From positions 1-64,000 of the forward strand of contig DASTKT010000201.1 of the NCBI GenBank assembly GCA_035715725.1: a stretch of DNA of 64,000 nucleotides. Reading direction: 5' to 3'. The notes below the pieces were generated by a model, which saw nothing but the letters and a program-made list of their open reading frames with translations, did not search any database and was not told the origin of the DNA. Both the position numbers and the translations under genes were made by a program. Source of the DNA: JADGGV01 sp035715725. GTDB taxonomy: Bacteria > Gemmatimonadota > Gemmatimonadetes > Longimicrobiales > RSA9. Positions 47,867-56,265 of this stretch are shown here, one piece after another; position 1 is the first letter of the stretch; each line of letters starts with the position of its first letter.

Positions 47867-50226
47867 CGGCCGGTCGCGTCGGCCGGGGAATCGGTGTAGA
47901 GCGCGCGGTAAATGCGCGCGTTGGTCTGGACGATCTTGACGTAGCCGCGGGTCTCGTCGAACGGGATCCGCTCGGCGAACAGCTCCGGGTCGCCGGCCTC
48001 GGGGAAGCGACGCCAGCGCTCTGCGCGGGCCGGGCCGGCGTTGTAGGCGGCGAGCATCTGCGGGCCGCGGTATTTGCGCGCGAGGTCGGCGATGAACGTC
48101 GTGCCGAGGTGGATGTTCACCTCGGGCTGGCGCAGCATGGCGGCGGTGAAGCCGCGGACGCCCGAGCCTCGGGCGAGCGTTCGGCCGGTGCCGGGCATGA
48201 CCTGCATGAGGCCGATGGCGCCGGCGCCGCTGCGCGCGTCCGCCTGGAAGCTCGATTCCTGGCGGATCAGCGCGGCGACGAGGAACGGGTCGAGGTCGCG
48301 GTCCCGGGCCTCGGCGGTGATGACGTCCCGGTAGGGGAACGGGTAGAGGATGCGGAGGAGGCGAGCGTTCCAGCCGCTCTTCGGGTCGTAGAGCTCACGT
48401 CCGAGCCGGATGCCGGCGGCGGTGAAGCCGCGCTCGTCGAGCGCCTCGGCGAGGGCGTAGAGCGCTTCCGCGCGGCCGTCGAAGTACTGCCGCAGGCGGG
48501 CGATCTCGTAGGCGACGCCGGAGTCGATCTCCAGGTCGCGGAGCAGGTCGACGCGCTCGATGCCACGCGCCACGTTGGCCCGGACGCCGTCCGGCGTGCG
48601 GGGGTCGGGGCCGAGCGGCGCGCTCCAGATGTCCTCGCCGAGCCGGTCGGCGGCGCGGACGGAGTAGTAGGTCAGTGTCCCGAGGCGGCGGATCTCGCGC
48701 AGGCGGGCGGTGGCGAGGTCGCGGCGTCCGAGCGCGCGGTAGGCGCGGGATGCCCAGTACGTCGCCTGCTCGAAGCGCTCCCCGCCGGGGAAGCGGCGGC
48801 GGTACTCCTCGTAGACGTCCGCCGCGCCCTGGTAGTCCGCGGCCACGTAGGCCAGGCCGCCGAGGCGCATGTACGCCTTCCCGACCTCGTCGACGTCGCC
48901 GTGGTTGCTCACTACCTGCCGGAAGAAGCGGCGCGCCTCCTCCGCGCGTCCATCGTCCTGCTCGAGGTCGCCGAGGAGGAAGAGGGCGGTCGCGGCCGCG
49001 TTCGCCTGCGGGAAGAGTTCCGCGACGCGCAGCAGTGTGGCGCGGGCATCGGCCTCGCGGCCGGCGCGGTACTGGGCGCGGCCGGCGCCGTAGAGCGCGG
49101 TGGCGCCGAGGCCGGACGAGGCGGGGTCTCGCGCCACCGCGAGGTACTCCCGCTCCGCATCCGTGTAGCGACCCGCCCCGAACAGCGCGTTGGCGATCTC
49201 GAGGTGGATGCGCGCGCGCTCCGACGCCGGGGCGCCGCCCGCGGCGAGGTACGCGCGGAGCGATGCGACGCCGCGCGGCACATCCCCATGCCGGACCAGG
49301 ACGCGGCCGATGGCGAGCCGGTCCCGGGCGCTCTGCCCCGGAAGCGACGCCAGCGTGCGTGCCGCCTCCAGCGCCGCCCTGGACCCCGGCGAGGCGTCGA
49401 TGGCGCGCCGGAGCGACGCGACGGCCGAGGCCGTGTCCGCGGCCTCGAGCCGGATCGTCGCGGCGCTCCCCCATGCACTCGCACGGTCGCCGGCGCCGGC
49501 GAGCACACCGGCGGCGGCGCTGGCCGCGGCGGATGCGGCTTCGGTGTCGCCGGCGCGCCGCATCGCGGTGACGCGGGCGCGCCAGCCGTTCTCGGCGACG
49601 AAGCGGGCATCGAGGGTGGCGAGGCGGGCGCGGACCTGCGCGGTGTCGCCGGCCTCCGCGGCGGCGCCGGCGGCGAGGAGCTGGATCCAGTCGCCGACCT
49701 GCGGAAGCAGCCGGCCGGCGCTGTCGTACGCGGCGACGGCGGCCGTGAGATTTCCGGCTTGCTGCAGCGCCCGGCCGCGCCGGACCTGGGCGATGCCGCG
49801 CTCGCGGTCGCCGGGGTCCTGGGCGATGTCGAGGTAGCGCTCGAGGTCACGCCGGCCCTGGTCCCACTCGCCGAGCGCGAGCCGGCTGCGCGCCAGCAGG
49901 CTGCGTCCGAGGCCGCCGCGCAGCGTGTCGAGCCAGGGGCGGTTCTCGAGGAGCTGTCTCACCCGGTCCCAGTCGCCCCAACCGGCCTCGGCCTGCGCGG
50001 CGAGGAGCACGGCCGCGGGCGCGGGATCCGGCGTCGCGGCGAGATAGCGCCGCAGGATCGTGCTGGCGCGGAGATATCGGCCCTCGCGGAACGCCGCGAG
50101 CGCTTCGGCCGGAACGTCGTCGGGCACGCCGCCCCCGGCCGCCGGGGCGGCCGCGGGCCGGAGCGTGAAGAGCGCGGCCAGGGCGCCGAGGAAGAGCGCG
50201 AGAATCACCCAGTAGCGTGACGCCAT
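47863..50226 (-). CDS. Lytic transglycosylase with tetratricopeptide repeats
   Basis: 787 residues. One N-terminal membrane anchor (ASRYWVILALFLGALAALFTL), then about 550 residues of TPR-like helical repeats (for example EALAAFREGRYLRASTILRRYL, ALFLLGDLEQDDGRAEEARR), then a soluble-lytic-transglycosylase domain near the C-terminus: DPFLVAALIRQESSFQADARS with the catalytic Glu, GAIGLMQVMPGTG and MLAAYNAGPARAERW. Cleaves peptidoglycan glycan strands in the periplasm, Slt70-like. In-frame sequence upstream of the chosen ATG is arginine-rich and ignored. Translationally coupled to the kinase-like gene. Confidence 0.9.
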   Translation of the reverse strand: MASRYWVILALFLGALAALFTLRPAAAPAAGGGVPDDVPAEALAAFREGRYLRASTILRRYLAATPDPAPAAVLLAAQAEAGWGDWDRVRQLLENRPWLDTLRGGLGRSLLARSRLALGEWDQGRRDLERYLDIAQDPGDRERGIAQVRRGRALQQAGNLTAAVAAYDSAGRLLPQVGDWIQLLAAGAAAEAGDTAQVRARLATLDARFVAENGWRARVTAMRRAGDTEAASAAASAAAGVLAGAGDRASAWGSAATIRLEAADTASAVASLRRAIDASPGSRAALEAARTLASLPGQSARDRLAIGRVLVRHGDVPRGVASLRAYLAAGGAPASERARIHLEIANALFGAGRYTDAEREYLAVARDPASSGLGATALYGAGRAQYRAGREADARATLLRVAELFPQANAAATALFLLGDLEQDDGRAEEARRFFRQVVSNHGDVDEVGKAYMRLGGLAYVAADYQGAADVYEEYRRRFPGGERFEQATYWASRAYRALGRRDLATARLREIRRLGTLTYYSVRAADRLGEDIWSAPLGPDPRTPDGVRANVARGIERVDLLRDLEIDSGVAYEIARLRQYFDGRAEALYALAEALDERGFTAAGIRLGRELYDPKSGWNARLLRILYPFPYRDVITAEARDRDLDPFLVAALIRQESSFQADARSGAGAIGLMQVMPGTGRTLARGSGVRGFTAAMLRQPEVNIHLGTTFIADLARKYRGPQMLAAYNAGPARAERWRRFPEAGDPELFAERIPFDETRGYVKIVQTNARIYRALYTDSPADATGR

Positions 50227-50381
50227 GAACCGCCGCCGGAAGAGAGGAGTACGTCGCCGGGTCGTACACGACCGGGAGGCGCGAGGGTCCGAGGCCACCG
50301 TTCAGGGTTGCAACCCTCGCGCCGTAGCGAAGATGCGTTCCGACATGAAAATACGGGTCCGATCAGAGGCGGGCCGCGGCC

Positions 50382-51740
50382 TCAGCGGCGCGCCTGCAAT
50401 CGGTGCTCGATGGCACGGAAGGCATTGGCGGAGGACGCCGTCAGCTCGAAGCGGCCCGCCCCGGTGCGGTCGACGAAGGCGAGCTGCAGATGGCCGCCGG
50501 GCGAATCCTCGTACACCCACTCGATCGCGGTGGGGAGCGTGCCGCCGAGGTCGTTGCGGCCGATCATCCGCTCGGCCACGTGATCGGGCGCGCCGAGCAC
50601 GATGTAGACCTCGCCGCGGTCGGTCTTCCAGCCAGGGGAGCCCGGCTCGGCGAACTGCTCGGTGGCGGTGCGGATGCGCTCGAAGAACTCGTCGCGGAAT
50701 TCGTTGCTCGGCGTGGCGGGGAGCGGATCTCGCCTGGCCCAGAACGCCTCCCAGCGCTCCTTGCGTTCGGCCGGCGGGGCGGCGCGCAGCGAGTCGACCT
50801 CCTCGGCGCTCGCGATGTAGCGGACATACTGCAGCACCTCGTCGAAGTTGGCGACCATCCACTGGTCGGAGATGCTGACGAGCAGCGGCGCCTTCCGGCC
50901 GTCGAGGTCGACCCACAGCTTGCCGAGCGGGAGCGAGTCGACCGGGATCTGCACGAGGGCGTGGCGCAGCGCGGGGGAGCCGGTCGCGAGCGGCACGGTC
51001 GTGGCCCAGACGGGGTTGCCGCGGTCGTCCAGCACGCGGAGCGCGACGCCCGAGTCCGCGGCGACGCCGTAGCCCTCCACGTAGACGCGGGGCGGCTCTC
51101 CGCCGTACGGCGTCATGTGGCGCGGGTTGAGGATCAGCGCCGGGATCGTGTCGCGGCTCTCGCGTGCCCGGGCCTGATAGACGACGACGGGCTCGGAGAG
51201 GCGGCGCGCCGCGGGGCCGTAGGCCGGCAGCTCGAGCGTGTCGCGGGCGCGAAACGCGCGGGAGCTGTTGGCGTCGGCGGCGACGAGCTCCACGACGTAG
51301 CGGCCGGGGCGGAGCGCGACGAGCTGCTGGAACACGACGCTCTCGTCGGTCCGCCCGGTCTCGGCGAAGTTGCGCACCCGCACGTCCTCGCGGCGCTCGA
51401 CGAGCCGGACGCGCTGCGAGTCGCGCGTGAAGGCGAGCGAAACGGTGTACTCGGCCGCGAACCCGGCGCCGTCGCGCTGGAAGCGGAGCGCGGAGTTCGG
51501 GAGCGAGAGGCCGAAGGCGACGTAGGTGGAATCCCCGGGGCCGGCGAGGGTGCTGAAGCTCGCGACGGCCGGGAAATCGCCGGTTCCGGCCTTCAGGCCG
51601 AGCTGGCGGTAGACATCGGTGGGCCGGACGACGGGGCCCTGGGAGGACGGTCCGGCGCCGGCGCGGCGAGCGCCGCACCCACCGAGCGCGGCGAGGAGCG
51701 GGATCGCGAGGAGAACGGCGAGGCGGCTGCAGCTCGGCAT
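50382..51740 (-). CDS. GWxTD-domain lipoprotein
   Basis: 452 residues with a lipobox (LAALGGC). A beta-rich N-terminal half is followed by a C-terminal GWxTD domain: ERWEAFWARRDPLPATPSNE, PGWKTDRGEVYIVLGAPDHV and a final AIEWVYED...LQLAFVDRTGAGRFEL. The family is common in Gemmatimonadota, Acidobacteriota and Bacteroidota-type genomes, but its function is unknown. Same strand as the opp operon (6 nt after oppF) and possibly cotranscribed. Confidence 0.88.
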   Translation of the reverse strand: MPSCSRLAVLLAIPLLAALGGCGARRAGAGPSSQGPVVRPTDVYRQLGLKAGTGDFPAVASFSTLAGPGDSTYVAFGLSLPNSALRFQRDGAGFAAEYTVSLAFTRDSQRVRLVERREDVRVRNFAETGRTDESVVFQQLVALRPGRYVVELVAADANSSRAFRARDTLELPAYGPAARRLSEPVVVYQARARESRDTIPALILNPRHMTPYGGEPPRVYVEGYGVAADSGVALRVLDDRGNPVWATTVPLATGSPALRHALVQIPVDSLPLGKLWVDLDGRKAPLLVSISDQWMVANFDEVLQYVRYIASAEEVDSLRAAPPAERKERWEAFWARRDPLPATPSNEFRDEFFERIRTATEQFAEPGSPGWKTDRGEVYIVLGAPDHVAERMIGRNDLGGTLPTAIEWVYEDSPGGHLQLAFVDRTGAGRFELTASSANAFRAIEHRLQARR

Positions 51741-51746
51741 GATCGG

Positions 51747-52817
51747 CTACGGGGGCGGCTCCCGGATGAACGCGGGCTCCTTGATACACGCCGCGAACTG
51801 GGCCGGTGCCTTCTCGGCCAGCGGCGGCACGACCCGGGCGCAGTCCGCGTCCTTGAGCGGGTGGGGGCACCGCGGATGGAACGGGCAGCCGGAGGGCGGA
51901 GCGGCCGGGCTCGGGATGTCGCCGCGGAGCACGATCCGCCCCCGGCGCGCGGCGGGATCGAGCGCCGGCACGGCCGAGAGCAGCGCCTTCGTGTACGGGT
52001 GGCGCGGCGTGGCCACGACGGCGCGCGCGTCGCCGAGCTCGACGATCCGCCCGAGGTACATGACGGCGATGCGGTCGCTCACGTGCTCGACCACGCTCAG
52101 GTCGTGGGCGATGAAGAGGTAGGCGAGCCCGAGCCGCTCCTGCAAGTCCTCCAACAGGTTCAGGACCTGGGCCTGGACGGATACGTCGAGCGCGGAGACC
52201 GGCTCGTCGCATACGATGAAGTCGGGCTCGACCGACAGGGCCCGCGCGATGCCGATGCGCTGGCGCTGTCCGCCGCTGAACTCGTGCGGGTAGCGCGCCT
52301 CGGCCTCGCGGCGCAGCCCCACCGTCTCGAGGAGCTCGCGGACGCGCGCGGACGCCGCGCCGCCGCGGGCGAGGTCGTGCACCTTCAGCACCTCGCGCAG
52401 CGTCTCGCCGACGGTCATCCGCGGGTTGAGCGAGCCGTACGGGTCCTGGAAGACGATCTGCGCGCGCCGGCGCAGCTTGCGCAGCTCCGCGCCGCCGAGG
52501 GCGAAGACATTCTGGCCCTCGAAGCGCGCGGTGCCGTCGGTGGGCTCGGTCAGCCGAAGCAGCGTCCGGCCGGTCGTCGTCTTCCCGGAGCCGGACTCGC
52601 CGACCAGGCCGAGCGTCTCGCCGCGTCCCACCCAGAAGCTCACGCCGTCGACCGCCTTGACCTGTCCGGTGACGCGGCCGAGGAAGCCCTTCCGGATCGG
52701 GAAGTACTTCTTCAGGCCGCGAACGACGAGGAGGGCGTCGGGCGGCGGCGGCAGATCGTCGGGCGTGGCGCCGCGCAGGTCGCTGTCGCCCTTGGCCGGA
52801 GGCAGGGCGACACTCAT
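51747..52817 (-). CDS. oppF: Oligopeptide ABC transporter ATP-binding protein
   Basis: 356 residues. Walker A GESGSGKTTTGRTLL, Q-loop IVFQDPYGSLNPRMTV (a signature of OppF/DppF), ABC signature FSGGQRQRIGIARAL, Walker B DFIVCDEPVSALD, H-loop IAHDLSVVEH, and the C-terminal oligopeptide-transporter extension with cysteines (GCPFHPRCPHPLKDADC), which in relatives may bind an Fe-S cluster. ATG overlaps the oppD stop (ATGA). Powers peptide import with OppD. Confidence 0.93.
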   Translation of the reverse strand: MSVALPPAKGDSDLRGATPDDLPPPPDALLVVRGLKKYFPIRKGFLGRVTGQVKAVDGVSFWVGRGETLGLVGESGSGKTTTGRTLLRLTEPTDGTARFEGQNVFALGGAELRKLRRRAQIVFQDPYGSLNPRMTVGETLREVLKVHDLARGGAASARVRELLETVGLRREAEARYPHEFSGGQRQRIGIARALSVEPDFIVCDEPVSALDVSVQAQVLNLLEDLQERLGLAYLFIAHDLSVVEHVSDRIAVMYLGRIVELGDARAVVATPRHPYTKALLSAVPALDPAARRGRIVLRGDIPSPAAPPSGCPFHPRCPHPLKDADCARVVPPLAEKAPAQFAACIKEPAFIREPPP

Positions 52818-54016
52818 CGCTCGACGTCCCGTTCGGCGTCCGGGTCCTCGGCCAGCGGCCGGGCGGGCGCGACCGGCGGGGTGGCCTCGGGCGCCGGCAC
52901 GCTCGGCTCGCCGGCGGCGCGCTGATGCCAGGCCTCGGCCGGCGCCGCCTCCACGGCGAGCGGGCCCTCCGCGCCCAGCGCGGCGGCGCTCACCCCGGCG
53001 AGCCCGAGGAAGCCGCCGGTCGTGCGGTCCACCTCGGCCCGCCGCTCCGGGTGCTTCTCGAGCCAGCAGCGCGCGGCGCGGCCGTCGCCCGCCGCGAACA
53101 GCTCCGGGTGCTCCCGCACGCACAGGTCCCAGCCGTAGGGGCAGCGGGTGTGGAAGCGGCACCCCACGGGCCAGGCGACGGGACTCGGCACCATCCCGGG
53201 GATCACCGCGAGCCGCTCCGTCTCCTGGCCGAGGCGCGGGATCGAGCTGATCAGCCCTTGCGTGTAGGGGTGCCGCGGCTCGTGGAAGATCTGCTCGACG
53301 GGCCCTTCCTCCATCACCTCGCCGGCGTACAGGACCACGACGCGGTCGCACACCTCGGCCACGACGCCGAGGTCGTGCGTGATGAGCATGATCGCCATGC
53401 CGAGCCGCTGGCGCAGCTCGCCGAGCAGCTCGAGGATCTGCGCCTGGATCGTGACGTCGAGCGCGGTCGTCGGCTCGTCGGCGATGAGCAGGTCCGGCTC
53501 GCAGGAGAGCGCCACCGCGATCATGACGCGCTGGCGCTGCCCGCCGGACAGCTCGTGCGGGTAGGCGTCCACGCGCTCCGCCGGGTCGGGGATGCCCACC
53601 AGCCCGAGCAGCTCGATGGCCCGCGCGCGCGCCTCCTTCTTCGACGCGTTGCGGTGCAGCCGCACGGCCTCGGCGATCTGGTCCCCGACCGTGAAGACCG
53701 GATTCAGCGAGGTCATCGGCTCCTGGAAGATCATGGCGACGTCGTTGCCGCGGATCTCCCGCAGCCGCCTCTCCGGCGCGCCGACCAGCTCCTCGCCGTT
53801 GAGGCGGATCGAGCTGCCGGCCAGGATCTCGCCCGGCGGCTCGGGGATCAGCCGCATGATGGAAAGCGACGTGACCGACTTCCCCGAGCCGCTCTCTCCC
53901 ACGATGCCGAGCACCTCGCCCGCCTCGAGGCTGAACGAGACGCCGTCCACCGCGCGGGCGACGCCGCCCTCCGTGCGGAAGTACGTGCGGAGGTCCCGGA
54001 CCTCGAGGAGCGCCAT
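52814..54016 (-). CDS. oppD: Oligopeptide ABC transporter ATP-binding protein with a long tail
   Basis: 400 residues. Walker A GESGSGKSVTSLSIM, Q-loop MIFQEPMTSLNPVFTVG (OppD type), LSGGQRQRVMIAVAL, DLLIADEPTTALD and ITHDLGVVAEV, then the cysteine-bearing CRFHTRCPYGWDLC extension. About 70 residues beyond the usual end are Ala/Pro-rich (PSVPAPEATPPVAPARPL) and probably disordered. The start overlaps the permease stop by one base (TGATG). Confidence 0.92.
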   Translation of the reverse strand: MALLEVRDLRTYFRTEGGVARAVDGVSFSLEAGEVLGIVGESGSGKSVTSLSIMRLIPEPPGEILAGSSIRLNGEELVGAPERRLREIRGNDVAMIFQEPMTSLNPVFTVGDQIAEAVRLHRNASKKEARARAIELLGLVGIPDPAERVDAYPHELSGGQRQRVMIAVALSCEPDLLIADEPTTALDVTIQAQILELLGELRQRLGMAIMLITHDLGVVAEVCDRVVVLYAGEVMEEGPVEQIFHEPRHPYTQGLISSIPRLGQETERLAVIPGMVPSPVAWPVGCRFHTRCPYGWDLCVREHPELFAAGDGRAARCWLEKHPERRAEVDRTTGGFLGLAGVSAAALGAEGPLAVEAAPAEAWHQRAAGEPSVPAPEATPPVAPARPLAEDPDAERDVER

Positions 54017-55272
54017 CACGTCCTCAGGCGCGGGTCGAGGGCGTCGCGCAGCCCATCGCCCACGAGGTTGAAGGCGAGCACGGTCAGCACGATGACGAGG
54101 CCGGGGAACGTGGCGACCCACCAGGCGCCGAGCAGGTTCTGGCGCCCGTCGGCGACCATGTTGCCCCAGGATGCCGTCGGCGGCTGCACGCCGAGGCCGA
54201 GGAACGAGAGCCCGGCTTCCATCACGATCGTGTTGCCGATGCCGAGCGTGGCCGTGACGATGACCGGGGCCAGGACGTTCGGGATCAGGTGGCGGAAGAT
54301 GATGCGCGAGCGGCCGTAGCCGAGGGCGCGCGCGGCCTGGATGTACTCGCGCTCCCGGAGCGAGAGCACGTCGCCGCGCACGATCCGCGTCGTGCCCGGC
54401 CACTGCGTCAGCCCCAGCACGACGATGATCAGCGCGATCGACGGCGAGAAGAGCGCGACGATGAGGATCAGCAAAACGAGGCGCGGGAACGCCAGCACCA
54501 TGTCGGTGAAGCGCATGATGGCGGTGTCCACGCCCCGCCCGAAGTAGCCGGCGACGGCGCCGAGCAGCGTTCCCAGCGTCACGCTGATCGCGGTGGCGAC
54601 GAAGCCGATCGAGAGCGAGATGCGCGCGCCGTAGACGATGCGGCTGTAGACGTCGCGCCCGAACTGGTCGGTGCCGAGCAGGTGGCCGCGCACGAGCGGC
54701 CCGAGGTAGCTGTTGGCCGCGAGGTCGGCGGGCTGCGCGATCGGATCGAACGGCGAGATGAGCGGCGCCATGACCGCCACCACGTACAGCAGGAAGAGGA
54801 TGAAGAGTCCGGCCAGCGCGAGCTTGCTCTTCTTGAAGTGGCGGGCGGCGATGCTCCACTGCGAGTCGCCGCCGGCGAGCGCGGCACGCCGGGGCGCGGC
54901 GCGCAGGTCCAGCAGCGCGGCCGCCCAGACCAGCACCAGCGTGAGCGCAAGCGCGACGGCGGCGACCCACGTGTCGAGCGGCACGCGGCCGGGACCTGGC
55001 AGCGCCACGAGCCTCGCCCAGCCGAGATAGAGGACGCCGAGCAGCACGCCCCAGGGCAGCAGGAAGAGCAGCCCGCGCATCCCGGCGCCGATCAGGAAGT
55101 GCCCGGCGCCGGGCAGCACGGCGGACGCGAGGAGCGCGGTCGCGGATGGCGCCGGGGCGCCGCGGCCGAGCGGCTCGAGGAGCTCGGCGCCGCGCTCGTC
55201 GGCGGGGATGGGGACCGGCTCCGGGGGTACGGACTCGGGGTCCGAGACGGCCAGGCGGTCGCGCTCCGCCAT
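54016..55272 (-). CDS. oppC: Oligopeptide ABC transporter permease with an N-terminal extra membrane domain
   Basis: 418 residues against about 300 for typical OppC. The standard part starts near residue 145 (KLALAGLFILFLLYVVAVMAP; later LGTDQFGRDVYSRIVYGAR, the EAA-like coupling loop QAARALGYGRSRIIFRHLIPN and a GLGVQPPTASWGNM end). The first 140 residues carry about three more hydrophobic segments, including SAVLPGAGHFLIGAGMRGL, which resembles small TM2/DUF5683-type membrane domains. This is therefore a fusion. It is overlapped by one base at both ends in the opp operon. Confidence 0.9.
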   Translation of the reverse strand: MAERDRLAVSDPESVPPEPVPIPADERGAELLEPLGRGAPAPSATALLASAVLPGAGHFLIGAGMRGLLFLLPWGVLLGVLYLGWARLVALPGPGRVPLDTWVAAVALALTLVLVWAAALLDLRAAPRRAALAGGDSQWSIAARHFKKSKLALAGLFILFLLYVVAVMAPLISPFDPIAQPADLAANSYLGPLVRGHLLGTDQFGRDVYSRIVYGARISLSIGFVATAISVTLGTLLGAVAGYFGRGVDTAIMRFTDMVLAFPRLVLLILIVALFSPSIALIIVVLGLTQWPGTTRIVRGDVLSLREREYIQAARALGYGRSRIIFRHLIPNVLAPVIVTATLGIGNTIVMEAGLSFLGLGVQPPTASWGNMVADGRQNLLGAWWVATFPGLVIVLTVLAFNLVGDGLRDALDPRLRT

Positions 55273-56255
55273 CAGTCGTACCGGATGCGGGGATCGGCCA
55301 CGGCGTAGAGCGCGTCCGCGATCAGGTTGCCGAGGACCGTGAGCACGGCGAACAGGAAGCTGGTGGCCATGACCACCGGGTAGTCGCGCTGGAAGATGGC
55401 GTCGACGATGATCCGGCCCATGCCGGGCCAGGAGAAGATGACCTCGACGAAGACCGCGCCGCTGAAGAGGAGCGGCAGGTAGAGGCCGAAGAGCGTGATG
55501 ACCGGGATCAGCGAGTTGCGGAGCGCGTGCTTCAGGATGACCGTGCGCTCCGGCAGCCCCTTCGCGCGGGCGGTGCGGATGTAGTCCTGGCGGATGACCT
55601 CGAGCATCTGGCCGCGGGTGTAGCGCGCGATGCCGGCGGCGAGCACGAGCGAGAGCGTGACGGCGGGCAGGATCAGGTGTTTCAGCCGGTCCAGCACCTG
55701 CTGGCCGGCGGAGAGGTATTCGTAGTCGACGCTCGTGATGCCGGTGGCGGGGAGCGCGAACGGCAGCCCCCACTCGTGGGCCTTCAGGGCGAACAGCAGC
55801 ATGAGCATTAGGCCGAGCCAGAAGGACGGCATCGAGTAGAAGAAGAGCGCGACGACGCTCAGGATGCCGTCGGCCAGCGAGTACTGGCGGACCGCCTGGA
55901 AGATGCCGATGGCCACGCCGAGCACGAAGACGAGCACGAGGCTCGCCGCCGCGAGCTCGAGCGTGTTGGGCATGGCCTCCTTCAGGATGTCCACGACCGG
56001 CCGGCCCTGCGCGAAGGAGTAGCCGAAGTTGCCGGTGAAGAAGGCGCCGAGCCACTTGAAGTAGCGGACGCCGAGCGGCTGGTCGAGCCCGAGGTTCCGC
56101 CGGATCTGCTCGATGACTTCCGGTGGAACGTTCGGGCTCGCGAAGAGGGCGGCCGGATCCCCCGGCGCCAGGTTCAGCACGAAGAAGATGAGCGTGGCGA
56201 CGCCGAGGACGAGGGGGATCGCCCCCAGGAGCCGGCGGAGCAGGTAGGCGCCCAC
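55272..56255 (-). CDS. oppB: Oligopeptide ABC transporter permease
   Basis: 327 residues, the standard OppB/DppB length. MGAYLLRRLLGAIPLVLGVAT opening helix, NLAPGDPAALFASPNVPPEV periplasmic loop, coupling loop DYIRTARAKGLPERTVILKHALRN and the terminal FSWPGMGRIIVDAIFQRDYPV motif. With OppC it forms the peptide channel in the inner membrane. GTG start, 10 nt after oppA. Confidence 0.94.
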   Translation of the reverse strand: MGAYLLRRLLGAIPLVLGVATLIFFVLNLAPGDPAALFASPNVPPEVIEQIRRNLGLDQPLGVRYFKWLGAFFTGNFGYSFAQGRPVVDILKEAMPNTLELAAASLVLVFVLGVAIGIFQAVRQYSLADGILSVVALFFYSMPSFWLGLMLMLLFALKAHEWGLPFALPATGITSVDYEYLSAGQQVLDRLKHLILPAVTLSLVLAAGIARYTRGQMLEVIRQDYIRTARAKGLPERTVILKHALRNSLIPVITLFGLYLPLLFSGAVFVEVIFSWPGMGRIIVDAIFQRDYPVVMATSFLFAVLTVLGNLIADALYAVADPRIRYD

Positions 56256-56265
56256 GCCCCCGGCC

